In this document: positions 35,979 through 44,509 of the stretch, piece after piece
How the letters are laid out: each line of letters opens with the position of its first letter
Numbering within the stretch: position 1 is the first letter of the stretch
DNA from: Mycobacterium rhizamassiliense
Lineage (GTDB): Bacteria; Actinomycetota; Actinomycetes; Mycobacteriales; Mycobacteriaceae
Length of the DNA stretch: 64,000 nt
Direction of reading: 5' to 3'
NCBI RefSeq assembly: GCF_900157375.1
Contig: NZ_LT721901.1
Location: 3,861,684 to 3,925,683 of the forward strand
The notes under the pieces: generated by a model
What the model was told of the DNA's origin: nothing
Seen by the model: the letters and a program-made list of their open reading frames with translations, nothing else
The model's database searches: none
Made by a program: the position numbers and the translations under genes

Positions 35979-35993
35979 CGAAGGTCTCCTTCG
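35979..35993 (-). promoter_or_regulatory. Hairpin holding the nirA Shine-Dalgarno
   Basis: In the mRNA sense, CGAAGG-AGA-CCTTCG forms a perfect 6-base-pair stem with a 3-base loop, ending one base before the nirA ATG. The AAGGAG ribosome site lies across the stem's 5' arm and loop. Such a structure would limit initiation on nirA unless opened, fitting attenuation by the upstream leader. Confidence 0.6.
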
Positions 35994-36090
35994 CGAAACT
36001 CTTCATGGCGTGGACGCGCAGCTCACCGCTTCATCGGGGTGGGCGCAGATCCGGCGCCATCCTGTGCGGTTGGTGGGCTGGTCTACGACA

Positions 36091-36183
36091 TCAAGGGAGA
36101 CAGCTACAGCTGCAGACGCGCTTGAGATCGATATGCCGCCGCGCCACCAGCACAACGTGCAGGTAGGGGCTGGCAGCGGTCAC
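36091..36183 (-). CDS. Polycysteine leader peptide upstream of nirA-cysH-che1
   Basis: A 30-residue frame from GTG 36183 ending RVCSCSCLP: three cysteines in alternation at the C-terminus. It stops 113 bases before nirA. No ribosome site precedes it, but a -10-like element is placed for a transcript starting at the GTG. It matches the reported mycobacterial class of polycysteine leaderless attenuator frames for cysteine metabolism. The N-terminal 23 residues look unremarkable. Confidence 0.7.
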   Translation of the reverse strand: MTAASPYLHVVLVARRHIDLKRVCSCSCLP

Positions 36184-36189
36184 CGTGCC

Positions 36190-36195
36190 ATTGTG
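36190..36195 (-). promoter_or_regulatory. Putative -10 for the nirA leader transcript
   Basis: On the minus strand CACAAT (four of six with TATAAT) ends 6 bases before GTG 36183, giving -12 to -7 spacing for a leaderless start. Weak consensus, so tentative. Confidence 0.4.
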
Positions 36196-36356
36196 CCATG
36201 GATCTGAAGCGACGACCTAACCAGGTCAAACTTCTTCTCACAGTGATCAAAACTATCGGAGAATCCTGGGTTATTCGACAGACAAACCCCACAATCGGCT
36301 GAGAGCGGGCCCAGTCGACACCAGGTGGCCGCCCGGGTGCCGTGGGATCATTTGGC

Positions 36357-37529
36357 ATGGCCGTTCGCGAGGCGCCGGTTGACCTGCCCGGCATGCAACC
36401 GAGTCGCGGGCAACCGTTCGGCGTCTACGTGCACGTCCCGTTCTGCATAACGCGGTGCGGGTACTGCGATTTCAACACCTACACACCGGCCGAGCTGGGC
36501 GGCGTCAACCCGGACGCGTGGCTGCAGGCGTTGCGGATGGAGCTGGAGCTGGCAGCCGCGCGCCTCGATGCGCCGCCGGTGGACACGGTGTTCCTGGGCG
36601 GGGGCACGCCGTCGCTGCTCGGCGGCGAGCGCCTGACGACGCTGCTGAACATGGTGCGCGAGCACTTCGTGCTGGCGCCGGGCGCCGAGATCACCACCGA
36701 GGCCAATCCCGAATCGACCTGGCCGGAATTCTTCGAGGCGATCCGGGGCGCCGGCTACACGCGGGTGTCGCTCGGCATGCAGTCGGTGGCGCCGCGGGTG
36801 CTGGCCACCCTGGACCGCGTGCACTCGCCCGGCCGCTCGGTCGCCGCGGCGCGTGAGGCGATGGCCGCCGGCTTCGAACACGTCAGCCTCGACCTGATCT
36901 ACGGCACCCCGGGGGAGACCGACGACGACCTGCTGCGCTCGGTCGAGGCGGCGATCGAAAGCGGTGTCGACCATCTGTCCGCCTACGCCCTGGTCGTCGA
37001 GGAGGGCACCGCCCTGGCCCGACGGGTCCGCCGCGGCGAACTCAGCGCCCCCGACGACGACGTGCTGGCGCACCGGTATGAACTGCTCGACACGAGGCTC
37101 GCCGAGGCGGGGTTGACGTGGTACGAGGTGTCCAACTGGTCGCGGCCGGGCGGTGAATGCCGGCACAACCTCGGCTACTGGGACGGCGGCCAGTGGTGGG
37201 GTGCGGGTCCGGGCGCACACGGGTATATCGGCACCACGCGATGGTGGAACGTCAAGCACCCCAATGCTTATGCGCAGCTGCTGGCCGAGGCCACGCTGCC
37301 GGTGGCGGATTTCGAGCAGCTCGGTGCCGAAGCCCTGCACACCGAGGAGGTGCTGCTGAAAACCCGCCTGCGGCAAGGGCTTCCGCTGGACGGCCTAGAC
37401 GACGCCGAGCGCGAGCGCGCCAAAGCCGTTGTCGCCGATGGGCTGTTGGTGCCCGACGGCGACCGGCTGGTCCTCACCCCGCGCGGACGGCTGCTGGCCG
37501 ACGCGGTGGTGCGAACCCTGCTGGGCTGA
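36357..37529 (+). CDS. hemN: HemN/HemW-like radical SAM protein
   Basis: About 390 residues. The radical-SAM cluster motif is CITRCGYCDFNTY (CxxxCxxC), followed by VFLGGGTPSLLGGERL and SLGMQSVAPRVL. Annotated hemN (Rv2388c) as coproporphyrinogen III oxidase. Proteins of this length with this motif are often HemW, a heme chaperone, so the enzymatic assignment is uncertain. ATG 36357 is preferred over GTG 36342. In H37Rv rpfD and Rv2390c lie between nirA and hemN; both are absent here. Confidence 0.88.
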   Translation: MAVREAPVDLPGMQPSRGQPFGVYVHVPFCITRCGYCDFNTYTPAELGGVNPDAWLQALRMELELAAARLDAPPVDTVFLGGGTPSLLGGERLTTLLNMVREHFVLAPGAEITTEANPESTWPEFFEAIRGAGYTRVSLGMQSVAPRVLATLDRVHSPGRSVAAAREAMAAGFEHVSLDLIYGTPGETDDDLLRSVEAAIESGVDHLSAYALVVEEGTALARRVRRGELSAPDDDVLAHRYELLDTRLAEAGLTWYEVSNWSRPGGECRHNLGYWDGGQWWGAGPGAHGYIGTTRWWNVKHPNAYAQLLAEATLPVADFEQLGAEALHTEEVLLKTRLRQGLPLDGLDDAERERAKAVVADGLLVPDGDRLVLTPRGRLLADAVVRTLLG

Positions 37530-37546
37530 CGGTGTGGCGGGCGCCG

Positions 37547-38764
37547 TCAGACGCCGTACCAGCGCTCGACGATGCGGGCGATCTCGATGTAGAGCGGGAT
37601 GCCGACCGTCACGTTGTAGGAGAACGTCAGGCCCAGCGACGCGGCCAGCGGCAGCGTCGGGCTCGCCTCCGGGATGGCCAGTCGTTGCACCGCGGGGACG
37701 GCGATGTAGGACGAGGCGCCGCACAGCACCGCGAACAGCACGTAGGTCCCCGACTTGAAATCGGAGTGGGTCAGGCTGGCGTAGGTGCAGGCGACGAAGA
37801 TACCCAGTGTGGCAAAGACATTCGGCGCCAGCAGCGCGAAGAAGATGAAGCCGGGTCCCGCCGTCCTGAGGTCTTTCAGCTTGCGCGAGGCCGTCATGCC
37901 CATCTCGAGCAGGAACAGGCAGAGTACGCCCTGGAACGCCATGACGAAGAACTTGTCGTCATCGGCAACGACCTTCTGGCCCTGCAGCCCACTGACGAGG
38001 CCGATGATGATGCCGCCGAACAGCAGCACCAGCCCGGGATTGAGGAAGACCTCCTGGAAGAGCTCGCGCGAGAACATGGACTGTTTCTTGCCGGGCTTGG
38101 CGGCCGGGCTCGCGTCGAGTTCCTCACTGTGCTCGCCCTTTTCGAGGGAGAGCTCGAGTTCCTCCTCGACTTCCAGGCTGTTGCCGTGTGACGGCCGCGC
38201 CGCCGTGCCGGGCCCGACACCGACCTTGACCGGCGTGTAGCCGGGCTCGTCGGCCATGTTGCCGGCCGCGTCCATGCCCTGGTGCCGCAGCCGGGCGACC
38301 AGGTACAGCGCCACCAGGCAGCCGGGCACCTCCATGACGGCCAGCATCACGGGCATGTAGGCGTCGAAGGCGATGCCCACGGCGGTCAGGACGGCCACGC
38401 ACGTGGCAAACGTCCCGGCCGAGTCGGACCCGTAGTAGCCGGCGATCGTCGCCCTGTCTATTCGCCGCAACTTGGTCAGCCAGCTCAGCAGGAAGTAGGC
38501 GAGTACGCCGATGATGAAGTCCAGCACGAAGCCCAACACGATGAAGCCGACGATGACCAAGACGCTGGACTGGCTGATCTTCGCGAGCTCTTCGCCCCCG
38601 TGCCAGCCGATTGCCAGCAGCAGGTACATGGTCAGGCCCTGATAGATCACATAGGGAAACTCGAACCGCACCTTCAAGATGGGAATCAGGAATCCGAAGT
38701 AGAAAAACAGCAACAGCGGCTTGAACAGGTTGTGCGTGAAGTTGTCCCAGAACTCTTGAAGCAT
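37547..38764 (-). CDS. SbtA-type sodium-dependent bicarbonate transporter family permease
   Basis: About 405 residues (Rv2387 position), roughly ten helices in two inverted halves separated by a charged cytoplasmic loop (about 190-235, rich in Glu and Lys). Features: YQGLTMYLLLAIGWHGGEEL, FLLEMGMTASRKLKDLR and FAVLCGASSYIAVPAVQRL, typical of the SBT family (formerly DUF897). In cyanobacteria SbtA imports bicarbonate; in mycobacteria the substrate is not known. Convergent with hemN, 17 bases apart. Confidence 0.78.
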   Translation of the reverse strand: MLQEFWDNFTHNLFKPLLLFFYFGFLIPILKVRFEFPYVIYQGLTMYLLLAIGWHGGEELAKISQSSVLVIVGFIVLGFVLDFIIGVLAYFLLSWLTKLRRIDRATIAGYYGSDSAGTFATCVAVLTAVGIAFDAYMPVMLAVMEVPGCLVALYLVARLRHQGMDAAGNMADEPGYTPVKVGVGPGTAARPSHGNSLEVEEELELSLEKGEHSEELDASPAAKPGKKQSMFSRELFQEVFLNPGLVLLFGGIIIGLVSGLQGQKVVADDDKFFVMAFQGVLCLFLLEMGMTASRKLKDLRTAGPGFIFFALLAPNVFATLGIFVACTYASLTHSDFKSGTYVLFAVLCGASSYIAVPAVQRLAIPEASPTLPLAASLGLTFSYNVTVGIPLYIEIARIVERWYGV

Positions 38765-39033
38765 CGGTGCCTCCCTAATGGATTCCTGCGGTCATCCTGG
38801 GGAAGCACCGTCCGTAAGCGGGCAACCACGAACCGTCCCGACGACCGAGGAAAACTTAGCTGTGCCGCTGTTGATCCGCCACTCGAAAAATTCGGGAAAA
38901 AGCCAGGCAAATCGCAGGTTCACAGGAAGGGGTTAACCCCGTGAAAGACCAGGTCATAACCGTCCTGGTGGGCCCGGGATGGGGCCATTCACGGCAAGGT
39001 CAGTGTGAGTTTGCTGTGGGTCTGCTGTCAGCG

Positions 39034-39318
39034 TTAAGGGGTGGACGAAATTAGCGAGGGCCGCACGCCGGTGCCCCTCTTGCGATGCGTCACCGACAGC
39101 CACGCCGACGGTGAATAGTGCGTCGTTATTTCCTCAAATCCGTCAACTCTGGAAACGGAAAGTACGCCGGTTTCTTGGTTGATTTCCAGTTCATCACCGT
39201 CGGATCCCTGTACTTCTTCACCGTTCGCGAGTCGGATTACGAACACAGGCTTTCCTCTCGAATCCAGGGATTCTTGCCAGCGGTCAAGTGTTAGCTGGGT
39301 GGCCGACACCCGACGCAT
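39034..39318 (-). CDS. Small conserved-looking protein of unknown function
   Basis: About 94 residues from ATG 39318 (GTG 39309 also possible). It contains FVIRLANGEEVQGSDGDELE, then SVSRVDGFEEITTHYSPSAW, and a basic tail THRKRGTGVRP. The pattern of alternating hydrophobics suggests a small beta barrel; no family recognised. It lies alone between the SbtA-like permease and mbtI. Its codon use and lack of a strong opposing frame suggest it is real, with lower confidence in the N-terminus. Confidence 0.55.
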   Translation of the reverse strand: MRRVSATQLTLDRWQESLDSRGKPVFVIRLANGEEVQGSDGDELEINQETGVLSVSRVDGFEEITTHYSPSAWLSVTHRKRGTGVRPSLISSTP

Positions 39319-39745
39319 TAATCTTCTGTTACGACTTCCTCTCAAGCCCCCCGAAAGCCCCCGAGCCCGCCGGGCGTTGCGCGAAGGCGTCTTCGCGGGA
39401 GTCGGCCGAGCCACCTCGGAAAATGCCGGATGGCGGGACGGCTCAGGTTACGGTAACCGGTCGCTGGGTCGCCCGTCGGTGAACGACCGGCAAACGTTTC
39501 GGGTATTCCTGGTCGACGGATGGGGCGGTGCACCGAGCCGGCGATGCCCGGCACGGGGCCGCTGAGCTGTGCAAACCGCGCCGCGTGCGACCCCGGCAAC
39601 CGGTTTGCTGAACGCCGCCGAGAAGGTGCCGTCAGGCCGGTCAACGGTTTGTCTCGCGCCGAGACGAAATACGACGCCACCGCCACTGTGGCAACCGCGT
39701 GCAATAGGTGACCGACATCGCTCGACAGGGGGCGTGTGGACTTTC
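39319..39745. other. Intergenic region before mbtI, no gene recognised
   Basis: About 430 bases. Frames exist on both strands but their products are Arg/Pro/Gly-rich and lack any recognisable motif or ribosome site. The right-hand end becomes AT-rich, leading into the IdeR-like box. Confidence 0.6.
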
Positions 39746-39764
39746 ATAGGTTAGGCTACATTTA
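39746..39764 (+). promoter_or_regulatory. IdeR-like iron box of mbtI
   Basis: ATAGGTTAGGCTACATTTA matches 14 of 19 positions of the mycobacterial IdeR consensus TTAGGTTAGGCTAACCTAA, including twelve consecutive bases. It ends 6 bases before the mbtI GTG and covers a possible -10 (TACATT 39757-39762), so iron-loaded IdeR would block transcription directly. Confidence 0.8.
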
Positions 39765-39770
39765 CTAGCT

Positions 39771-41120
39771 GTGACCGACGTCAGCGTAGAGACAACTTCC
39801 CCCGGCATTGTGTCTCCGCCGATTCCCCTCCCCGCACACATCGATCCTGCCGATCTGGCAGCCGCGCTCGCCGCGGTGCTGCCCGAGCGAGTCGGCGACG
39901 AGTATTTGCTCTATGAGCATGGCGGTCAGTGGGTTCTGGCCAGCGGTGTGCACGCCATGGTGGAACTGGACAGCGAAGAAGTGCGCGTCATCCGCGACGG
40001 GGTGATCCAGCGACAATCGTGGACCGGGCGACCCGGGCCCATGCTCGGCGAGGCCGTCGATCGATTGTTGCTGGAGACCGACGAGTTGTTCGGCTGGATC
40101 GCGTTCGAGTTCGGCGTCTACCGCTACGGGCTGCAGTCGCGGTTGGCGCCGGCGACCCCGCTGGCCCGGGTCTTCTCGCCGCGGGCCCGCATCGTGGTGA
40201 CCCACGAGGACGTTTCGTTCTTCGGTGAGGCCGCCGGGCACCGCGCGGCCGTCCTCGAATTGCTTCGCCACGGCGTGCCCGACGTGGCCGACGCGTCCGG
40301 GATCGACGTCACCCCGGACGACTCCGACTATCGCGGACGGGTGGCGACGGCAGTCTCCGAGATCGCCGCGGGCAGCTACCACAAGGTGATCCTTTCCCGC
40401 AGCGTGGAAGTGCCGTTCGCGCTTGACTTCCCGTCGAGCTACCGGCTGGGGCGCCGACACAACACCCCGGTGCGTTCGTTCCTGTTGCGGCTGGGCGGGA
40501 TTCGCGCGATCGGCTACAGCCCCGAGCTGGTCACCGCCGTTCGCGATGGTGAAGTCGTGACCGAGCCGCTGGCCGGCACGCGCGCCTTCGGCCGTGGCGC
40601 GGCGCACGACCGCGAGGCCCGAAATGACCTCGAGTCGAACTCGAAAGAGATTGTCGAGCATGCTATTTCGGTACGAAGCTCGCTGCAGGAGATCAGCGAG
40701 GTCGCCGAGCCGGGCACCGCGGTGGTCACCGATTTCATGACGGTGCGGGAGCGGGGGAGCGTGCAGCACCTCGGCTCTACGATCAGCGCCCGCCTGGATT
40801 CGTCGAGGGACCGGATGGACGCGCTGGAGGCGCTGTTTCCGGCGGTCACCGCGTCGGGCATCCCGAAGGCCACCGGCGTCGACGCCATCCTCCGGCTCGA
40901 CGAGGGGCCGCGCGGTCTGTATTCGGGTGCGGTGGTGCTGATTTCGGCCGACGGCGGGCTGGATGCCGCGCTGACCCTGCGCGCCGCCTACGAATGCGAC
41001 GGCAAGACATGGCTGCGGGCCGGTGCCGGCATCATCGAGGAGTCCAACCCCGAGCGCGAGTTCGAGGAGACCTGCGAGAAGCTGTCCACGTTGGCGCCGT
41101 ATCTGGTTGCGCGCCAGTAG
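39771..41120 (+). CDS. mbtI: Salicylate synthase
   Basis: About 449 residues, the same as M. tuberculosis MbtI. Converts chorismate to isochorismate and then salicylate, the first dedicated step of mycobactin synthesis; Mg-dependent. Conserved blocks: GSYHKVILSRSVEVPFALDF, EPLAGTRAFGRGA, NSKEIVEHAISVRSSL, VRERGSVQHLGSTI and GAGIIEESNPEREFEETCEK, with Mg-binding glutamates in the last. GTG start, no ribosome site; probably leaderless. Controlled by the adjacent IdeR-like box. Confidence 0.97.
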   Translation: MTDVSVETTSPGIVSPPIPLPAHIDPADLAAALAAVLPERVGDEYLLYEHGGQWVLASGVHAMVELDSEEVRVIRDGVIQRQSWTGRPGPMLGEAVDRLLLETDELFGWIAFEFGVYRYGLQSRLAPATPLARVFSPRARIVVTHEDVSFFGEAAGHRAAVLELLRHGVPDVADASGIDVTPDDSDYRGRVATAVSEIAAGSYHKVILSRSVEVPFALDFPSSYRLGRRHNTPVRSFLLRLGGIRAIGYSPELVTAVRDGEVVTEPLAGTRAFGRGAAHDREARNDLESNSKEIVEHAISVRSSLQEISEVAEPGTAVVTDFMTVRERGSVQHLGSTISARLDSSRDRMDALEALFPAVTASGIPKATGVDAILRLDEGPRGLYSGAVVLISADGGLDAALTLRAAYECDGKTWLRAGAGIIEESNPEREFEETCEKLSTLAPYLVARQ

Positions 41121-41124
41121 GTTC

Positions 41125-42057
41125 TCAGTTCGCCTTCCGCCGCGCGGCGAGCTCGTCGGGGACGGCCTCGGGTGATTGTTCGAGATAGTCGGCGAGGATG
41201 CGGCTGACCAACGACTCGATGTTGGATTCGATCGAGGACGCGAGCGTTGCCGTGACGGTCGACACCGCCTGGGTGCGGAACCGGACCAGCATGGTGATCA
41301 GCTCCGCCACCTCGGCGTCGGCGGGCAGCGCCTGGCCGGGCTTGATCTTGTCGATGACGTGTTCGGCGCCCGCGCGCACCAGCAGGTCGCTGATCTTGTC
41401 GATCTCGGGCACGATCTGCTCGTGCAGGTCGACGAGCTTCGCCAATTCGACGCCGTAGCCGCGGATCTCGTTGAACGCCTCGATCAGCTTGGGACGGTTG
41501 ACGGTCGCCCGCTCGCCGTCGACCCGGATCACCTGCAGCGCGACCAGCCGCTCGAACGCGGTCGGGTCGTCGACGAGGCGCTGGGCGTCGGCGAGCGGCA
41601 TGGTCTCCGGCTTCTCGGTGGTCCAGCTGCCCACGATGGCCGTCTCCAGGCCCAGCACGTCGCCCAGGTTCTTGCCCTCTTCCCATGCGCTGAGCATCTC
41701 CCGCACGTGCGCGATGTTGTAGCCGCGGTCGAGCATCGAGGTGATCAGCCGCAGCCGGGTCAGGTGCGTGTCGTTGAACAGCGCGATGCGGCCGACCCGC
41801 AGCGGCGGCGGCAACAGCCCGCGGTCGCGGTACACCCGGATGTTGCGGGTGGTGGTGCCGGCCAGCCGGGCCAGGTCGTCGATCCGGTACTCCCCGGAGG
41901 CCGCGACCCCCTGCGGATGCCGCGCGGCCGCGTCGAAGAGCTGAGACACCGCGTTCTCGATGAAGTCCCGCGATTGGCGCCGAACGCGTTTGGGCGCCCG
42001 CCGCACGTTGTAGAGGACGCTGGCGACCGTGCCGGGTTCCGGTCGGTTCTGTGCCAT
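41125..42057 (-). CDS. MerR family transcriptional regulator
   Basis: About 310 residues, longer than most MerR proteins. After a basic N-terminus, the winged-helix DNA-binding domain (about 57-125) reads YRIDDLARLAGTTTRNIRVY and RDRGLLPPPLRVGRIALFND. The rest is helical with no metal-binding cysteines, so probably an organic-ligand sensor or dimer domain. Last gene of a five-gene minus-strand operon, 7 bases after the monooxygenase; a local regulator of that operon is the natural inference. Convergent with mbtI, 4 bases apart. Confidence 0.85.
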   Translation of the reverse strand: MAQNRPEPGTVASVLYNVRRAPKRVRRQSRDFIENAVSQLFDAAARHPQGVAASGEYRIDDLARLAGTTTRNIRVYRDRGLLPPPLRVGRIALFNDTHLTRLRLITSMLDRGYNIAHVREMLSAWEEGKNLGDVLGLETAIVGSWTTEKPETMPLADAQRLVDDPTAFERLVALQVIRVDGERATVNRPKLIEAFNEIRGYGVELAKLVDLHEQIVPEIDKISDLLVRAGAEHVIDKIKPGQALPADAEVAELITMLVRFRTQAVSTVTATLASSIESNIESLVSRILADYLEQSPEAVPDELAARRKAN

Positions 42058-42064
42058 CTCGGCC

Positions 42065-43561
42065 TCAGGCGCTGGAGGTGACGCGCGCCGTGGCCCGGCG
42101 CGCCACCGCCTGGTAGTCCGCGTAGCGGAAATCGCTCATCTGGCGAAGATACTGCGTCGCGAAACCGGGATACATCGAGCCGTTGAATCCGTCCTTGGTG
42201 AGGTACCAGCTGCGGCAGCCCGACATCCAGGTCGTCTTGGTCAGCCGGCGCTGGATGTTCTCGTTGTGGCGCAGCTGGACTTCGGCGCGCACATCGAGGT
42301 AGCGCAGATCCTCGTCGAGGATGGTGCGGATGCCGCGGACCGCGTAGTCGAGCTGGCCCTCGATGTAGACCAGCAGCGAGTTGTGGCCGGGCCCGGAGTT
42401 GGGGCCGGTCATGAAGAACAGGTTCGGATAGCCATGCGCGTTGATGCTCTTGTAAGCCTGTGCGCCGTCGGCCCATTCGTCGGCCAGCGAGCGGCCGCTG
42501 ATACCGGTGACGGCGAACGGCGGCCCGGCGAGGTGGACGTCGTAGCCGGTGGCGAACACGATGCAGTCGAGGTGGTGCTCGATGCCGTCGCTGGTGCGGA
42601 TGCCGACCGGGCTCAGCGTCGCGATGGGCCAGGAGATCAGCTTGCAGTTGTCGCGCTGCAGCGCGGGGTAGTAATCGCTGGAGACCAGCATGCGCTTGCA
42701 GCCGGGCGCGAAATCCGGGGTCAGCTGCCGACGCAACCACGCGTCTTTGACCGTGGCACGCAGATGGGCCTGGCCGAGCCGCGCCACCAGCGACGTGAGC
42801 GGGGTGTCCCACACCAGGGCGGTCGCGCTGGCTTCATGACCCCAGAACAGCGCCTGGCGGGCAAGCTGTTGGACGGCAGGGACTTTGGCGAACAAGGCCT
42901 GCAGCGCCGCCGGGGTCGCCATGTCCAGGCGGGGCAGCACCCAGCCGGGGGTGCGCTGGAAGACCTTGACGAACCCGGCCCGCTTGACCAGTTCGGGAAC
43001 GATCTGGATGGCACTGGCGCCGGTACCGATGACGGCGACCCGCTTGTCCGTGAAGTCGTAGTCGTGATCCCAGCGGGCGCTGTGGATCTTGTGCCCCTTG
43101 AAGGTGTCCAGGCCGCGGATCTGCGGGAAGCTGACGTCCGACAGGGGACCCGACGCGAGCACGACGGTGCGGGCCCGAAAACGTTTGCGGTTCTTGGTCT
43201 TGACCGTCCACACGCCGTCGTCCTCGTCGAAGGTCAGGTCGTTGACCTCGTGGGAGAACCGGATGTGACGGCGGATGTCGAACTTGGTCGCCATGTCTTC
43301 CAGATGCCGGCAGATTTCCGGGGCTGGTGAGTACGTTCGCGACCAGGCCGGGTTCTTGACGAAGGAGTACGAGTACAGCAGCGACGGGACGTCACAGCTG
43401 GCCCCGGGATAGGTGGTGTCGCGCCAGGTTCCGCCCACCCGGTCGGCCCGCTCCAGGATGACGATGTCGGTGATACCGGCCTCGGCCAACCTGATTGCGG
43501 TGCCGAGCCCGGTGAAGCCGGCGCCGACGATCAGGGTTGCGTAGGTGTGGTCGTTGCTCAT
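42065..43561 (-). CDS. Baeyer-Villiger-type flavin monooxygenase
   Basis: About 498 residues. The FAD motif is LIVGAGFTGLGTAIRLAEAG, followed by VGGTWRDTTYPGASCDVPS. The Baeyer-Villiger fingerprint FxGxxxHxxxW is present as FKGHKIHSARWDHD. The NADPH motif is VAVIGTGASAIQIVPELV. Enzymes of this class insert oxygen next to ketones or oxidise heteroatoms. It resembles MymA (Rv3083) in type. Start ATG 43561 is 2 bases after the diiron protein stop. Distinct from MbtG, the mycobactin lysine N-oxygenase, which would lie beyond mbtF. Confidence 0.9.
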   Translation of the reverse strand: MSNDHTYATLIVGAGFTGLGTAIRLAEAGITDIVILERADRVGGTWRDTTYPGASCDVPSLLYSYSFVKNPAWSRTYSPAPEICRHLEDMATKFDIRRHIRFSHEVNDLTFDEDDGVWTVKTKNRKRFRARTVVLASGPLSDVSFPQIRGLDTFKGHKIHSARWDHDYDFTDKRVAVIGTGASAIQIVPELVKRAGFVKVFQRTPGWVLPRLDMATPAALQALFAKVPAVQQLARQALFWGHEASATALVWDTPLTSLVARLGQAHLRATVKDAWLRRQLTPDFAPGCKRMLVSSDYYPALQRDNCKLISWPIATLSPVGIRTSDGIEHHLDCIVFATGYDVHLAGPPFAVTGISGRSLADEWADGAQAYKSINAHGYPNLFFMTGPNSGPGHNSLLVYIEGQLDYAVRGIRTILDEDLRYLDVRAEVQLRHNENIQRRLTKTTWMSGCRSWYLTKDGFNGSMYPGFATQYLRQMSDFRYADYQAVARRATARVTSSA

Positions 43562-43563
43562 GA

Positions 43564-44484
43564 TCACGCCGCCGGGTCGTGGGTGAGTTCCCGAGACCAG
43601 CTCGGCATCGGCCTCAGCAGCGGCTTGGGATAGAAGTCCGACAGCCACACCATGGAATTGGCCAGCAGCTGATACGGGTGCTTGGGGTTGACCACCCACA
43701 TGCCGTGCCGTTTGAGCAACTTGTAGGTGGGCACCCGTCGGGTAAGTTCGCCCCGGTCGCCGAGTTGCTTGAAGCGATTGACCGCGTTGAACAGTCGCTC
43801 GGCGTCCATCCCCATGCCGGCCATCTCGTTGCGGACCCGGTTCAGCAGCGGCACGTACATGACCATGCCGAGGATCAGGCCCGGGGAGGCGAACCGGCCG
43901 ACGAGCTCGATGGCCAGCCGGCGGGCTTTTGCGTTGCCGATCATCTCCAGCACCTCGAAATCGACGGTGATGTGCCGTGATTCGTCGTTGTTGATCTTCT
44001 CGAACACCTGATGGCAGACCGGGTCTTCCACGGATTCCAGCAGGAACTTCAGCAGCGCGCCGTCGAGTGCCACCTCCAGCATCGGGATCACGGTGCCCAG
44101 CACCGACAGCGGCATGTCGTCGGCGAAGGTGTCCAGCCACTCGATGGCCAACCGGATGTTGACGTTGGGAGTGGGGATTTCGCCGTCCTCGAGCATGCCC
44201 CAGCGCTTCATCAACGCCAGTTCGGCATTGGCGTGGCGCTGCTCCTCGGCGTGGAAGTACCGGTAGATCTCGGCGATGGTCGGGTCGGGCGCCTTCTTCG
44301 CCAGCGCCGCGAAGCCGCGCGCGCCGATGTTCTCGATCCAGCACAGGTCGGCCATGAACGCCTTGAGCTTGGGCCGGAATTCGGGCTTGATGGTCTCGGC
44401 GCCCGGTGCGTCCCAGTCGATGTCGGCGAGCGCCCACTGCCGATCCTTGATCTTGGCGAGCATGGCTTCCATGTCGATGGACAC
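43564..44484 (-). CDS. Ferritin-like diiron domain protein
   Basis: About 306 residues, mostly helical. Two carboxylate/histidine motifs of ferritin-like diiron enzymes are visible: RYFHAEEQRHANAELA and NNDESRHITVDFEVLE, each with ExxH. It could be a diiron oxygenase or an oxidoreductase partner for the adjacent monooxygenase and dehydrogenase. GTG 44484 is chosen for a strong upstream GAGGGGAAGGGG. It lies 25 bases after the SDR gene and 2 bases before the Baeyer-Villiger enzyme. Exact family name not certain. Confidence 0.75.
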   Translation of the reverse strand: MSIDMEAMLAKIKDRQWALADIDWDAPGAETIKPEFRPKLKAFMADLCWIENIGARGFAALAKKAPDPTIAEIYRYFHAEEQRHANAELALMKRWGMLEDGEIPTPNVNIRLAIEWLDTFADDMPLSVLGTVIPMLEVALDGALLKFLLESVEDPVCHQVFEKINNDESRHITVDFEVLEMIGNAKARRLAIELVGRFASPGLILGMVMYVPLLNRVRNEMAGMGMDAERLFNAVNRFKQLGDRGELTRRVPTYKLLKRHGMWVVNPKHPYQLLANSMVWLSDFYPKPLLRPMPSWSRELTHDPAA

Positions 44485-44509
44485 CAGCAGCCCCTTCCCC
44501 TCGGGTTTA

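Noticed and set aside
36104..36394. Minus-strand frame overlapping the nirA leader region
   Set aside because: Overlaps the hemN start and lacks a clustered cysteine tract; the GTG 36183 frame fits the leader class far better.
39342..39704. 120-codon minus-strand frame before mbtI
   Set aside because: Product rich in Arg, Pro and Gly with no hydrophobic pattern, motif or ribosome site.
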